A DNA stretch of 64,000 nt from Paraburkholderia polaris (GTDB lineage Bacteria > Pseudomonadota > Gammaproteobacteria > Burkholderiales > Burkholderiaceae): the NCBI RefSeq assembly GCF_012927345.1, contig NZ_JABBGJ010000040.1, positions 42,280 through 106,279 on the forward strand. The letters run 5' to 3'. The number at the start of each line of letters is the position of its first letter. Position 1 is the stretch's first letter. A program made the position numbers and the translations under genes. The notes beneath the pieces were generated by a model. It saw only the letters and a list, made by a program, of their open reading frames with translations. It was not told the DNA's origin and ran no database searches. Of the stretch, positions 8,140-15,822 are shown one piece after another.

Positions 8140-8898
8140 TCAGGAGCCGTTGAAGATCGACGGCGCCTCGGACGGCGAAACCGGCAGCGGCGTGGCGGGC
8201 ACGAAGCTGCCCGCAGCCGGAATCGCCGGCGTGGCGGCTGGGCTCGGCAATGGAGCGGCCGCCGCGGCACTCGCTGCTGCGGCACCGCTCGCGCCGTGTT
8301 CCCGGGCATTGACCAGCCGGTCCAGACCCTTGATCTCGGTCTTGCCGGACGGCGGCGCACTCACAACGCTCGGGCGCCGTTTGCGCTCGCTCGCGGCGAG
8401 CCGCTCCTTCTGCTCTTCCGGCAATTGCTGATAAGCCTTCCACGCATTCTGGCGGGTCTCGCGCGGCAACTCTTTCGACACCTGGTAGTTTTCGCGTGCA
8501 ACGCGCCGCTGATCGGGTGTCATGCGCACCCATTCAGTCATTCGGTCATGCAGGCGTTTTTGTGCATCAGGTGATAACTTCGGGTAACGCGACGCGATTT
8601 TGATCCATTTTCGCTTGCGTTCGTCGCTGAAGGAATCCCATTCGCCGGCGAACGGCGCGAGCGCAAGGTGCTCGGCCGCGCTCAGGCGCGCCCATGCCAG
8701 CGGGCTATTGCTGTCGGATAGGCTCGGCAGATCGACGGCGAGAGTTGGGGCGGGCGCCTTGGCGGTCGCGTTGCCGCCTGCAGCAGGCGCGCTGACGGTC
8801 GACGGGCTCGGATAAAAGCGCGGATACGTCGCGGCAAACGACACCAGAGCCGCGATCGCGCATCCGAAAACAACGGCCAAGCCGCGCTTGTAACTCAC
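8140..8898 (-). CDS. DUF3106 domain protein, membrane-anchored
   Basis: A 252-residue protein with one N-terminal membrane anchor (residues ~7-24), a Ser/Ala-rich linker, then the DUF3106 segment of repeated Trp/Arg-rich helices (WARLSAAEHLALAPFAGEWD, ERKRKWIKIASRYP, MTEWVRMTPDQRR, ELPRETRQNAWKAYQQL). The C-terminus is Ala/Pro-rich. The helical repeats resemble periplasmic CpxP-like proteins, but that is only inference. The GTG at 8898 follows a GGGAGA ribosome site by 8 nt; an ATG at 8964 would overlap the preceding gene by 50 bp. Function unknown. Confidence 0.8.
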   Translation of the reverse strand: MSYKRGLAVVFGCAIAALVSFAATYPRFYPSPSTVSAPAAGGNATAKAPAPTLAVDLPSLSDSNSPLAWARLSAAEHLALAPFAGEWDSFSDERKRKWIKIASRYPKLSPDAQKRLHDRMTEWVRMTPDQRRVARENYQVSKELPRETRQNAWKAYQQLPEEQKERLAASERKRRPSVVSAPPSGKTEIKGLDRLVNAREHGASGAAAASAAAAAPLPSPAATPAIPAAGSFVPATPLPVSPSEAPSIFNGS

Positions 8899-8914
8899 CC
8901 GAAGAATCTCCCGC

Positions 8915-9343
8915 TCAGTGGGCGCGTGATAGGTACGCGTTGAAACCGTGGTCGAGATAGGCATTGAGCGGCAGGTCGTCGCTTAGCATGGCTGCATCGA
9001 TATCGGCGAGTTCGGCCGTGCGTTGCTGGTCTTCCCAATAGGCGATGCCCACGAGGCTGACGACCAGCGCGACCAGCGGCCAGGCGAGCGCAAAGCGGCG
9101 CAGCGGCGAACGGCGGCGCTGCGGCATGTCGACTTGCGGCATACCAGCCGGCATGCCGGCACCGGCGAAGGCGGGCACGAACACTGGTGCGCTCACGGTT
9201 TCGGGCTTCTTGCGAGCAAGTGCGGCGCGGCGCGCCACGGCGAGCCGGTCGACGGTGGCGGACGGAATACTGGCGGCGTTCTCGTCGAGCGCGCGGCGCA
9301 CCTGGCGGGCGAACTCGAGTTCTCTGGTTTCTAGGGAGCTCAT
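8915..9343 (-). CDS. DUF3619 family protein, possible anti-sigma partner
   Basis: A 142-residue single-pass membrane protein. It has a cytoplasmic N-terminus of ~85 residues (helical, starting SSLETRELEFARQVRRALDE), one membrane helix (~87-105) and a ~35-residue periplasmic tail. Its ATG overlaps the sigma gene's stop (ATGA, 9340-9343), so translation is coupled. The topology and coupling are those of many anti-sigma factors, though no known anti-sigma motif such as HxxxCxxC is visible. That role is inference. Confidence 0.8.
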   Translation of the reverse strand: MSSLETRELEFARQVRRALDENAASIPSATVDRLAVARRAALARKKPETVSAPVFVPAFAGAGMPAGMPQVDMPQRRRSPLRRFALAWPLVALVVSLVGIAYWEDQQRTAELADIDAAMLSDDLPLNAYLDHGFNAYLSRAH

Positions 9344-9903
9344 AGCGTAATTCCTTTAGCCTTGAGCGCTTGCGCCAGCGTGTGGGTGGCCCGCGAGCAG
9401 TGCGTTTTCACGCTACCCTCGGAGCAGCCCATCGCGGCGGCAGTCTCGGCGACATCCATATCTTCCCAATAACGCATGAGAAACGCCTCCCGTTGACGTG
9501 CCGGTAACTTTTGGATCTCGTCGTCGATTAACTGTAAGACCTGTTCGCGTTCGAGTTTCTGTTCGTTGCTTTCTGAGCCCGCTGAACCTTGCTGCGCCTC
9601 GAATGTTTCGAGGGGGTCGAATTCGTCGTCGTCGGCGTTGCCGAGCGAGGAAAACAGACTAACCCAAGTATTGCGTACTTTGGCACGACGGAAATAGTCG
9701 TGCATCGCATTCTGGAGAATACGCTGAAACAGGAGCGGAAGTTCGGCGGGTGGACGATCGCCGTATTTTTCGGCGAGCTTGATCATCGCGTCCTGCACGA
9801 TATCGAGCGAGGCGTCGTCGTCCCGCACGGCGTAGACCGTCTGCTTGAATGCGCGCCTTTCGACGCCCGCCAGAAAATCGGCGAGTTCCTTGTCTGATGC
9901 CAT
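9340..9903 (-). CDS. RNA polymerase ECF-type sigma factor
   Basis: A 187-residue sigma-70 family factor. Region 2 is at ~25-90 (DIVQDAMIKLAEKYGD, FQRILQNAMHDYFRRAKVRN). Region 4 is at ~125-180, with LPARQREAFLMRYWEDMDVAETAAAMGCSEGSVKTHCSRA forming the -35-binding HTH. There is an acidic linker (DDDEFDPLETFE). The start MASDKELADF at 9903 gives a family-like length. The frame is open to 10155 but the extra N-terminus is not sigma-like. It heads a four-gene unit with DUF3619, DUF3106 and RDD genes, suggesting an envelope stress or surface regulon. Confidence 0.9.
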   Translation of the reverse strand: MASDKELADFLAGVERRAFKQTVYAVRDDDASLDIVQDAMIKLAEKYGDRPPAELPLLFQRILQNAMHDYFRRAKVRNTWVSLFSSLGNADDDEFDPLETFEAQQGSAGSESNEQKLEREQVLQLIDDEIQKLPARQREAFLMRYWEDMDVAETAAAMGCSEGSVKTHCSRATHTLAQALKAKGITL

Positions 9904-10255
9904 CCGTTTGGGGGTCGGCGCAGCGTGCGTGCGCGTAATCGGTCGAAAAATGTCGTAAAACTCGCGGATGCTAACAAACTTTCGCTCCGCTGGGGCGAAA
10001 CATGGCCCGTCCTGCGTCCCAATAACTCGCTTTCGGTCAATATCGAGATTGAGGGGCAGGCGCCACGGCAATATTTGCTTGACCGCGCGGACATCTGCAG
10101 ATATCGTCGCTGGTTCGCAACATAAGTGAGTTGTCTCAATTGAGGTGTGGCCCAAGAAGCTCGCCTGTCAACTGGACGCGCCGCTTGAACCCGAGCCACA
10201 AGCCCGGCAGAGAGCACCCGATCAATTTTTTGCCGAAAATTCGAAAGGTGAATAA
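9904..10255. other. Divergent intergenic region, sigma factor / ilvI
   Basis: 352 bp separate the sigma gene (leftward) from ilvI (rightward). Apart from a candidate ilvI promoter at 10079-10107 and the AAGGTG ribosome site just before 10256, no gene, leader peptide with branched-chain codon runs, or terminator-like hairpin was recognised. Confidence 0.6.
10079..10107 (+). promoter_or_regulatory. Candidate sigma-70 promoter for ilvI
   Basis: TTGACC, a 17-bp spacer, then TATCGT. The -35 matches 5 of 6 consensus bases and the -10 matches 4 of 6. This would give a ~140-nt leader ahead of ilvI. Confidence 0.35.
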
Positions 10256-12019
10256 ATGAATATGCCCAGCGCGGAATTCTCCACGTCGGATACGACCCCC
10301 CATCCCGAAGCTGACTCTATCGGCGCCACCGTGCTCATGCGCGCTTTGGCCGACGAAGACGTCGAGTTTGTGTGGGGCTATCCTGGCGGCTCGGTACTCT
10401 ACATTTACGACGAGCTGTATAAGCAGGACAAATTCCAGCACGTCCTCGTGCGCCACGAACAAGCCGCAGTCCACGCCGCCGACGCCTATGCGCGTTCCAC
10501 CGGCAAAGTGGGTGTGTGCCTCGTGACCTCCGGCCCCGGCGTCACCAATGCGGTGACCGGCATCGCCACCGCCTACATGGATTCGATTCCGATGGTGGTG
10601 ATCAGCGGTCAGGTGCCTACCGCCGCGATCGGCCAGGATGCGTTCCAGGAGTGCGATACGGTCGGCATCACGCGTCCTTGCGTGAAGCACAACTTCCTCG
10701 TGAAGGACGTGCGCGACCTCGCCGCTACCGTCAAGAAAGCTTTCTATATCGCCCGTACCGGCCGTCCCGGCCCGGTGTTGATCGACATTCCGAAAGACGT
10801 GTCGAAGACGCCGTGTCAGTACGAACCGCTGAAGACCGTTTCGCTGCGCTCGTACAACCCGGTTACGAAAGGTCACTCCGGCCAGATTCGCAAGGCCGTG
10901 GCCTTGCTGCTGTCGGCCAAGCGTCCGTACATCTACACCGGCGGCGGCATCATTCTCGCGGATGCATCGCGTGAGCTGAACCAGTTTGCCGACCTGCTCG
11001 GCTATCCCGTCACCAACACGTTGATGGGTCTGGGCGGCTACCGCGCGAGCGACAAGAAATTCCTCGGCATGCTCGGCATGCACGGTACGTACGAAGCCAA
11101 CATGGCGATGCAGCACTGCGACGTGCTGATCGCGATTGGCGCGCGCTTCGACGACCGTGTGATCGGCGACCCGGCGCACTTCGCGTCCCGTCCGCGCAAG
11201 ATCATCCATATCGATATCGATCCTTCCTCCATCTCCAAGCGCGTCAAGGTCGACATTCCAATTGTCGGCGACGTGAAGGAAGTGCTAAAGGAGCTGATCG
11301 AGCAGTTGCAAACGGCCGAGCATGGCCCCGACACCGCGGCGCTCGCCGACTGGTGGAAGGACATCGAAGCCTGGCGCGCGAAAGACTGCCTGAAGTTCGA
11401 CCGCAAGAGCGACATCATCAAGCCGCAGTACGTGGTGGAAAAGGCGTGGGAACTGACCGACGGCAATGCCTTCGTGTGTTCCGACGTTGGCCAGCATCAG
11501 ATGTGGGCGGCGCAGTTCTATCGCTTCAACAAGCCGCGTCGCTGGATCAACTCCGGCGGCCTCGGCACGATGGGCTTCGGCCTGCCGGCGGCGATGGGCG
11601 TGAAGATGGCGCACCCGGACGACGACGTGCTCTGTATCACGGGCGAAGGCTCGATCCAGATGTGTATCCAGGAACTCTCGACCTGCAAGCAGTACGAGAC
11701 TCCGGTGAAGATCATTTCGCTGAACAACCGCTATCTGGGCATGGTGCGCCAGTGGCAGCAGATCGAATACAGCAAGCGCTATTCGCATTCGTACATGGAT
11801 GCGCTGCCGGACTTCGTGAAGCTCGCTGAAGCGTACGGTCACGTCGGCATGCGTATCGAACGCACGGCCGATGTGGAGCCGGCGCTGAAGGAAGCGCTGC
11901 GCCTGAAAGATCGCACGGTGTTTCTCGATTTCCAGACCGATCCGACCGAAAACGTCTGGCCGATGGTTCAGGCCGGCAAGGGCATCACTGAGATGCTCAT
12001 GGGTTCGGAAGATCTATAA
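10256..12019 (+). CDS. ilvI: Acetolactate synthase large (catalytic) subunit
   Basis: A 587-residue ThDP- and FAD-dependent enzyme making acetolactate or acetohydroxybutyrate, the first common step to valine, leucine and isoleucine. The catalytic Glu is E68 (VRHEQAAVHAADAYARSTG). The FAD/substrate loop SGPGVTNAVTGIATAYMDS is intact. The ThDP-metal motif is G463-E-G465 followed by NN(R)YLGMVRQWQ, that is Glu where most family members have Asp. It is followed 112 bp on by the regulatory subunit. The start follows AAGGTG by 5 nt. Size is that of IlvI/IlvB (570-590). Confidence 0.97.
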   Translation: MNMPSAEFSTSDTTPHPEADSIGATVLMRALADEDVEFVWGYPGGSVLYIYDELYKQDKFQHVLVRHEQAAVHAADAYARSTGKVGVCLVTSGPGVTNAVTGIATAYMDSIPMVVISGQVPTAAIGQDAFQECDTVGITRPCVKHNFLVKDVRDLAATVKKAFYIARTGRPGPVLIDIPKDVSKTPCQYEPLKTVSLRSYNPVTKGHSGQIRKAVALLLSAKRPYIYTGGGIILADASRELNQFADLLGYPVTNTLMGLGGYRASDKKFLGMLGMHGTYEANMAMQHCDVLIAIGARFDDRVIGDPAHFASRPRKIIHIDIDPSSISKRVKVDIPIVGDVKEVLKELIEQLQTAEHGPDTAALADWWKDIEAWRAKDCLKFDRKSDIIKPQYVVEKAWELTDGNAFVCSDVGQHQMWAAQFYRFNKPRRWINSGGLGTMGFGLPAAMGVKMAHPDDDVLCITGEGSIQMCIQELSTCKQYETPVKIISLNNRYLGMVRQWQQIEYSKRYSHSYMDALPDFVKLAEAYGHVGMRIERTADVEPALKEALRLKDRTVFLDFQTDPTENVWPMVQAGKGITEMLMGSEDL

Positions 12020-12131
12020 CGACGGTTTCTGACGTTGGCTTCGTCATGCGCGCCTTCAAAAAGGGCGAGGGCGGACGAAGCGGCGCGAACCCGCTCGCAT
12101 ACATCGACAAAACATCTGGAAGAAGCGAAAC

Positions 12132-12623
12132 ATGAGACACATTATTTCTGTCCTGCTGGAAAACGAACCGGGCGCGTTATCACGCGTGGTGGGGCTGTTC
12201 TCCGCACGCGGCTACAACATTGAAACCTTGACGGTGGCTCCGACCGAAGACCGTTCGCTGTCGCGCATGACCATCGTCTCCATTGGCTCGGACGACGTGA
12301 TCGAACAGATCACGAAGCATCTGAACCGCCTGATCGAGGTGGTGAAAGTGGTCGACCTTACCGAGGGCGCCCACATCGAGCGTGAGCTGATGTTGATCAA
12401 GGTGAGGGCGGTCGGCAAGGAACGTGAGGAGATGAAACGGATGTCGGATATTTTCCGCGGCCGGATCATCGACGTCACCGAAAAGACCTACACGATCGAA
12501 CTGACGGGCGCGAGCGACAAGCTCGATGCCTTCATCGAAGGGATCGATGCGACTGCGATTCTCGAAACCGTCCGTACGGGCAGTTCGGGCATCGGCCGCG
12601 GCGAGCGCATTCTGAAGGTTTGA
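12132..12623 (+). CDS. ilvH: Acetolactate synthase small (regulatory) subunit
   Basis: 163 residues, the same length as E. coli IlvH. An N-terminal ACT domain (RHIISVLLENEPGALSRVVG, then RGYNIETLTV) binds valine for feedback inhibition. A C-terminal domain (from ~80) stimulates the catalytic subunit. It works as a complex with IlvI just upstream and is followed by ilvC. The ATG is preceded by AAGAAGCGAAAC. Confidence 0.97.
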   Translation: MRHIISVLLENEPGALSRVVGLFSARGYNIETLTVAPTEDRSLSRMTIVSIGSDDVIEQITKHLNRLIEVVKVVDLTEGAHIERELMLIKVRAVGKEREEMKRMSDIFRGRIIDVTEKTYTIELTGASDKLDAFIEGIDATAILETVRTGSSGIGRGERILKV

Positions 12624-12773
12624 CGCGCGAGCTGAGCTGCGGTTCTAGATTGCGTAATCAACCGTCTCGATCGAAGCCGGGCAGTGCCTGTACCAGCACC
12701 TGTCCGGCGAGCAACACAACATTCGCAGTATTTGTATTTCACTGATTTCACCGAATTTAGCCAAGGAACCGAC

Positions 12774-13790
12774 ATGAAAGTTTTCTACGACAAGGACGCC
12801 GACCTCTCCCTCATCAAGGGCAAGCAAGTCACCATCATCGGCTATGGCTCGCAAGGCCATGCTCACGCGCTGAACCTGAAGGAAAGCGGCGTGAACATCA
12901 CGGTCGGTCTGCGCAAGGGCGGCGCATCGTGGAGCAAGGCTGAGAACGCCGGCCTGCAAGTCAAGGAAGTGGCGGAAGCCGTCAAGGGTGCAGACGTCGT
13001 CATGATGCTGCTGCCGGACGAGCAGATCGCTGAAGTCTACGCGAAGGAAGTGCACGCCAACATCAAGCAAGGCGCAGCGCTGGCCTTCGCACATGGCTTC
13101 AACGTGCACTACGGTCAAGTGATCCCGCGTGCGGATCTGGACGTCATCATGATCGCGCCGAAGGCGCCGGGCCACACGGTTCGCGGTACGTACTCGCAAG
13201 GTGGCGGCGTGCCCCACCTGATCGCCGTTGCGCAAGACAAGTCGGGCGCAGCACGTGACATCGCTTTGTCGTACGCAGCAGCGAACGGCGGCGGCCGTGC
13301 CGGTATCATCGAAACGAACTTCCGCGAAGAAACGGAAACCGACCTGTTCGGCGAACAAGCCGTGCTGTGCGGTGGTACGGTCGACCTGATCAAGGCCGGC
13401 TTCGAAACGTTGGTGGAAGCGGGCTACGCGCCGGAAATGGCGTACTTCGAGTGCCTGCACGAACTGAAGCTGATCGTCGACCTGATCTACGAAGGCGGCA
13501 TCGCGAACATGAACTACTCGATCTCGAACAACGCCGAATACGGCGAGTACGTGACGGGTCCGCGTATCGTGACGGCTGAAACGAAGAAGGCGATGAAGGC
13601 AGTGCTGACGGACATTCAAACCGGCGAGTACGCAAAGAGCTTCATCATCGAAAACAAGGCCGGCGCACCGACGTTGCAATCGCGCCGCCGTCTGACGGCT
13701 GAGCACCAGATCGAAACGGTCGGTGCCAAGCTGCGTTCGATGATGCCGTGGATCGCTGCGAACAAGTTGGTCGACCAGTCGAAGAACTAA
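12774..13790 (+). CDS. ilvC: Ketol-acid reductoisomerase
   Basis: 338 residues, the exact size of class I enzymes. The NADPH site GYGSQGHAHALNLKESG begins near residue 24. Metal-binding acids lie in the knotted C-terminal domain (ETDLFGEQAVLCGGTVDLIKAG; YFECLHELKLIVDLIYEGG). It catalyses Mg-dependent isomerisation and reduction of acetolactate in the ilv pathway. The ATG at 12774 follows CAAGGAACCGAC, a good ribosome site. Upstream in-frame sequence to 12684 is not family-like. It is third gene of ilvIHC. Confidence 0.98.
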   Translation: MKVFYDKDADLSLIKGKQVTIIGYGSQGHAHALNLKESGVNITVGLRKGGASWSKAENAGLQVKEVAEAVKGADVVMMLLPDEQIAEVYAKEVHANIKQGAALAFAHGFNVHYGQVIPRADLDVIMIAPKAPGHTVRGTYSQGGGVPHLIAVAQDKSGAARDIALSYAAANGGGRAGIIETNFREETETDLFGEQAVLCGGTVDLIKAGFETLVEAGYAPEMAYFECLHELKLIVDLIYEGGIANMNYSISNNAEYGEYVTGPRIVTAETKKAMKAVLTDIQTGEYAKSFIIENKAGAPTLQSRRRLTAEHQIETVGAKLRSMMPWIAANKLVDQSKN

Positions 13791-13848
13791 GAAGCCAGCT
13801 TTACCGCATCTGACCGGCGCGGCGCATCGTCGCGGCAGCCGGTAATGC

Positions 13849-13887
13849 AAAAAGCCGTCCAAGGGTGCTGAACCCTGGGCGGCTTTT
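13849..13887 (+). terminator. Rho-independent terminator after ilvC
   Basis: AAAAAGCCGTCC-AAGGGT-gctga-ACCCT-GGGCGGCTTTT forms a long interrupted stem with a T-run at its 3' end, ~60 bp after the ilvC stop codon. It separates ilvC from psd. Confidence 0.8.
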
Positions 13888-13924
13888 GCTATCCTACGGT
13901 TTTACAAAAATACAGAAGCCATCC

Positions 13925-14563
13925 ATGAATTACCCTCATCCGATCATCGCGCGAGAAGGCTGGCCGTTCATCGCCATCGCGGCCGTTGTTGCATTACTGG
14001 TTCATGCCTTCGCGGGATTCGGCTTTGCATGGCTGTTCTGGCTGATCCTGATCTTCGTCGTGCAGTTCTTCCGCGATCCGGCACGCCCGATTCCGACTCA
14101 GGCGAACGCCGTACTGTGCCCGGCTGACGGCCGTATCGTCGCCGTCGAGACAGCGCATGATCCGTACGCCAACCGTGAAGCGCTGAAGATCAGCGTGTTC
14201 ATGAACGTTTTCAATGTCCACTCGCAACGCTCGCCGGTGGATGGTGCGATCTCCAAGGTCGAATATTTCCCGGGCGCGTATCTGAATGCCGCCGTGGATA
14301 AGGCTTCGACCGAGAACGAGCGTAATGCGATTGTGATCGAAACGGCCAGTGGCCAGACGGTGACCTCGGTGCAGATCGCCGGTCTGATTGCACGGCGCAT
14401 TCTTTGCTACGTGCGATCAGGTGAGCCGCTCACGCGTGGTCAACGTTATGGATTTATCCGGTTTGGCTCGCGCGTCGACGTGTATCTGCCGGTTGGCAGC
14501 CGTCCGCGTGTGTCGATCGGCGAGAAGGTTTCCGCGTCGTCCACGATCCTCGCTGAACTATAA
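13925..14563 (+). CDS. psd: Phosphatidylserine decarboxylase proenzyme
   Basis: 212 residues, the short (type II-like) Psd. Two hydrophobic segments (~13-50) anchor it in the inner membrane. It self-cleaves at G181-S182 (GFIRFGSRVDVYLP), turning Ser into the pyruvoyl cofactor; FNVHSQRSPVDG at ~96-107 is also conserved. It converts phosphatidylserine to phosphatidylethanolamine, directly using the product of pssA 24 bp downstream. The ATG at 13925 was chosen because the 20 residues upstream fall in the ilvC terminator. Confidence 0.95.
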   Translation: MNYPHPIIAREGWPFIAIAAVVALLVHAFAGFGFAWLFWLILIFVVQFFRDPARPIPTQANAVLCPADGRIVAVETAHDPYANREALKISVFMNVFNVHSQRSPVDGAISKVEYFPGAYLNAAVDKASTENERNAIVIETASGQTVTSVQIAGLIARRILCYVRSGEPLTRGQRYGFIRFGSRVDVYLPVGSRPRVSIGEKVSASSTILAEL

Positions 14564-14587
14564 AGCGGCACCAAGGAGGTTTTCCGA

Positions 14588-15457
14588 ATGGCCGCATTCA
14601 AACCGCGTCGACCCCGCAACAGCGGACCGCTGCCGCGTCCGTTCCGCCGCAACAAGCCGATCGTGGCGGAGTCGCCGGTAGTCGAGAGCCGGCGCGCTCA
14701 GCGTCAGCAGTTCCTGAGGAAGCGTGGCATTTACCTGCTGCCGAACGCGTTTACCACCGCCGCGCTCTTTTGCGGCTTCTTCGCCGTGGTACAAGCGATG
14801 AACGTACGCTTCGAAATTGCGGCGATTGCGATCTTCGTGGCGATGGTGCTGGACGGCATGGACGGCCGCGTCGCCCGTATGACCCATACGCAAAGTGCGT
14901 TCGGCGAACAGTTCGACAGTCTCTCGGACATGGTGTCGTTCGGTGTGGCGCCGGCGCTCGTGATGTACGAGTGGATTCTGAAGGATCTCGGCCGCTGGGG
15001 CTGGCTCGCCGCGTTCGTCTACTGTTCGGGTGCGGCGTTGCGTCTCGCTCGCTTCAACGCGAACATCGGCGTGGTCGATAAGCGTTTCTTCCAGGGCATG
15101 CCGAGCCCGGCGGCCGCGGCGCTGATCGCCGGTTTCGTGTGGCTCGCCACCGATAATCGCGTGCCGCTCAAGCTGGTGTGGCTGCCGTGGGTCGCCTTCG
15201 TGCTGACCATCTACGCCGGTGTGACGATGGTGTCGAACGCGCCGTTCTACAGCGGCAAGGCGCTCGACGTGCGGCACCGCGTGCCGTTCGGCGTGATTCT
15301 GCTGGTGGTGGTGGCGTTCGTGCTGGTGTCGTCAGATCCGCCGCTGATGCTGTTCGGCCTGTTCGTGCTGTACGGTCTGTCGGGCTATGTGTTCTGGGGC
15401 TATCAGGCATTGCGGGGCAGGGCGAATCCGGCTCGGTCCGTGGCGCGGGACAGGTAA
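14588..15457 (+). CDS. pssA: CDP-diacylglycerol--serine O-phosphatidyltransferase
   Basis: A 289-residue membrane enzyme of the CDP-alcohol phosphatidyltransferase family. The signature DGx2ARx8Gx3Dx3D is complete: it starts DGMDGRVAR and ends FGEQFDSLSD at ~96-123. There are about eight membrane segments and an Arg-rich N-terminus (1-45). It makes phosphatidylserine, the substrate of Psd encoded just upstream, so the pair gives phosphatidylethanolamine. The ribosome site AAGGAGG precedes the ATG by ~9 nt. A terminator closes the unit. Confidence 0.96.
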   Translation: MAAFKPRRPRNSGPLPRPFRRNKPIVAESPVVESRRAQRQQFLRKRGIYLLPNAFTTAALFCGFFAVVQAMNVRFEIAAIAIFVAMVLDGMDGRVARMTHTQSAFGEQFDSLSDMVSFGVAPALVMYEWILKDLGRWGWLAAFVYCSGAALRLARFNANIGVVDKRFFQGMPSPAAAALIAGFVWLATDNRVPLKLVWLPWVAFVLTIYAGVTMVSNAPFYSGKALDVRHRVPFGVILLVVVAFVLVSSDPPLMLFGLFVLYGLSGYVFWGYQALRGRANPARSVARDR

Positions 15458-15490
15458 AGCGCACCTTCGTTGCATGACCGTGACATGAGA

Positions 15491-15520
15491 AAACGGCAGC
15501 CTTCGTAGGCTGCCGTTTTT
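15491..15520 (+). terminator. Rho-independent terminator after pssA
   Basis: AAACGGCAGCC-ttcgta-GGCTGCCGTTTTT is a perfect 8-11 bp stem followed by five T residues, 33 bp after the pssA stop. Confidence 0.92.
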
Positions 15521-15568
15521 CGTTGCCGGGCCCGTCCGGCGGCGCGCGGCAGGCAGGTCTGACGCCAA

Positions 15569-15597
15569 TTGCACGGCGACGGGAATGTCGCTATAGT
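15569..15597 (+). promoter_or_regulatory. Predicted sigma-70 promoter of leuA
   Basis: TTGCAC, 17 bp, TATAGT. Both hexamers match 5 of 6 consensus bases at the ideal spacing. The transcript would start near 15604, giving a ~220-nt leader. Confidence 0.65.
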
Positions 15598-15603
15598 CGT
15601 TGG

Positions 15604-15822
15604 ATTAATGCGTTCAGGTTCCCATTTGAGCTGCAGCACGAGCCTCAACAAGTTGGTGCGCCGCGGGTGCGCTAGTGCTGGCGCGTCTAGCGCGCTGATC
15701 GCTTATCGTTTTCTGCCCTCCGTCTGCCTCGTCTGTGGTTTATAGCGTCGCCAACGGTGGCGCAGACACCCGAATTCCAATATCCGATCCCCACAATTGA
15801 CCGACTCCTCAGGAGACCCGAC
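15604..15822 (+). other. leuA leader region
   Basis: About 220 nt between the predicted start of transcription and the leuA ATG. It contains a small reading frame, 15608-15745 (45 codons, seven of them Leu but not clustered), with only a weak ribosome site. A wobble-containing hairpin GCGTCGCC-aac-GGTGGCGC lies at 15746-15764 without a T-run. A classical attenuator is therefore not supported. Confidence 0.35.

Noticed and set aside
15608..15745. Leader peptide with Leu codons for leuA attenuation
   Set aside because: Seven Leu in 45 codons are scattered, the ribosome site is weak and no terminator/antiterminator pair is seen before leuA.
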